From Streptomyces sp. NBC_01232 (GTDB lineage: Bacteria; Actinomycetota; Actinomycetes; Streptomycetales; Streptomycetaceae), in assembly GCF_035989885.1 (NCBI RefSeq), contig NZ_CP108518.1:2794501-2858500 (forward strand): a stretch of 64,000 bases of DNA, read 5' to 3'. The notes under the pieces are model-generated. The model did not search any database and was not told where the DNA came from. It saw only the letters and a program-made list of their open reading frames with translations. Position 1 is the first letter of the stretch. Each line of letters starts with the position of its first letter. This document shows positions 63,858 to 64,000 of this stretch, one piece after another. Made by a program: the position numbers and the translations under genes.

Positions 63858-64000
63858 CTAGCAGCCGAGCAGACGGCTGCCGAGGTAGGCCTGGATCTGG
63901 TCCAGGGAGACGCGCTCCTGCTTCATGGTGTCGCGCTCGCGCACGGTCACCGCGTTGTCGTCCAGGGTGTCGAAGTCGACGGTGACGCAGAACGGCGTAC
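63858..64000 (-). CDS. glyS: Glycyl-tRNA synthetase, C-terminal end (partial)
   Basis: The last 47 codons of a gene that enters from beyond the right edge. The reading [20 protein letters not shown], then [17 protein letters not shown] and stop, is the anticodon-binding C terminus of the homodimeric (alpha2) glycyl-tRNA synthetase. The N-terminal catalytic core lies outside this window. Confidence 0.93.
   Translation of the reverse strand, partial: TPFCVTVDFDTLDDNAVTVRERDTMKQERVSLDQIQAYLGSRLLGC

Overview
The window is a very GC-rich, gene-dense actinobacterial chromosome segment and almost certainly comes from a Streptomyces. The signs are GTG starts, ATGA/GTGA stop-start overlaps, an HrdA-type sigma factor, an MreB-like paralogue, class F sortase and GlnR-type sites. 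From memory, the order sigma factor - dnaG - assimilatory nitrate reductase - nirB - ppdK - dus - glyS matches the S. coelicolor SCO2465-SCO2504 region. That synteny was recalled, not searched.

Layout. 1-9 kb: an MreB-like gene coupled to a GAF histidine kinase (both with damaged nucleotide-binding motifs), an Lrp/AsnC regulator divergent from a LysE exporter, a fused carboxyltransferase, an AraC regulator, a cupin, and an MFS exporter. The cupin and MFS genes converge on a 198-bp element with perfect 25-bp terminal inverted repeats. 9-21.5 kb: a YbdK-type carboxylate-amine ligase, then a sugar-oxidation block (aldose epimerase, GH15 hydrolase, cyclase-family hydrolase, gluconokinase, GMC oxidoreductase) facing an operon of SDR dehydrogenase, NDH-2, cydA and cydB. 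Together these could oxidise glucose to phosphogluconate and dispose of the electrons through NDH-2 and cytochrome bd. 21.8-22.2 kb: three tRNA genes (CAU, GUU, GUU).

22.3-42.5 kb: FGGY kinase, cupin, a heterodimeric ABC exporter, GNAT, the HrdA-like sigma factor, a two-gene unit with an AbiEii-like nucleotidyltransferase, nitrate reductase, SDR, a DUF218 protein, a CbiX-type siroheme chelatase, dGTPase, a ferredoxin-reductase-like flavoprotein, DNA primase and a gamma-glutamylcyclotransferase. 42.8-51 kb: a secreted protein with a class F sortase, a TSUP permease, a ferric-reductase-like flavocytochrome, and the nitrite-assimilation operon (FAD reductase, nirB, nirD). The nitrate and nitrite operons lie 13 kb apart but have near-identical promoter layouts: a GlnR-like box ending exactly 22 nt before the ATG, with a shared core.

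51-64 kb: VOC protein, Tat-exported DUF839 protein, ArsR-like regulator, pyruvate phosphate dikinase, dusB, an EmrB-type MFS pump, MarR regulator with a DoxX-like gene, aldo/keto reductase with TetR regulator and a long palindromic operator, a VC0807-like membrane protein, and the 3' end of glycyl-tRNA synthetase, which runs off the window. No CRISPR array, integrase, transposase or rRNA was seen.
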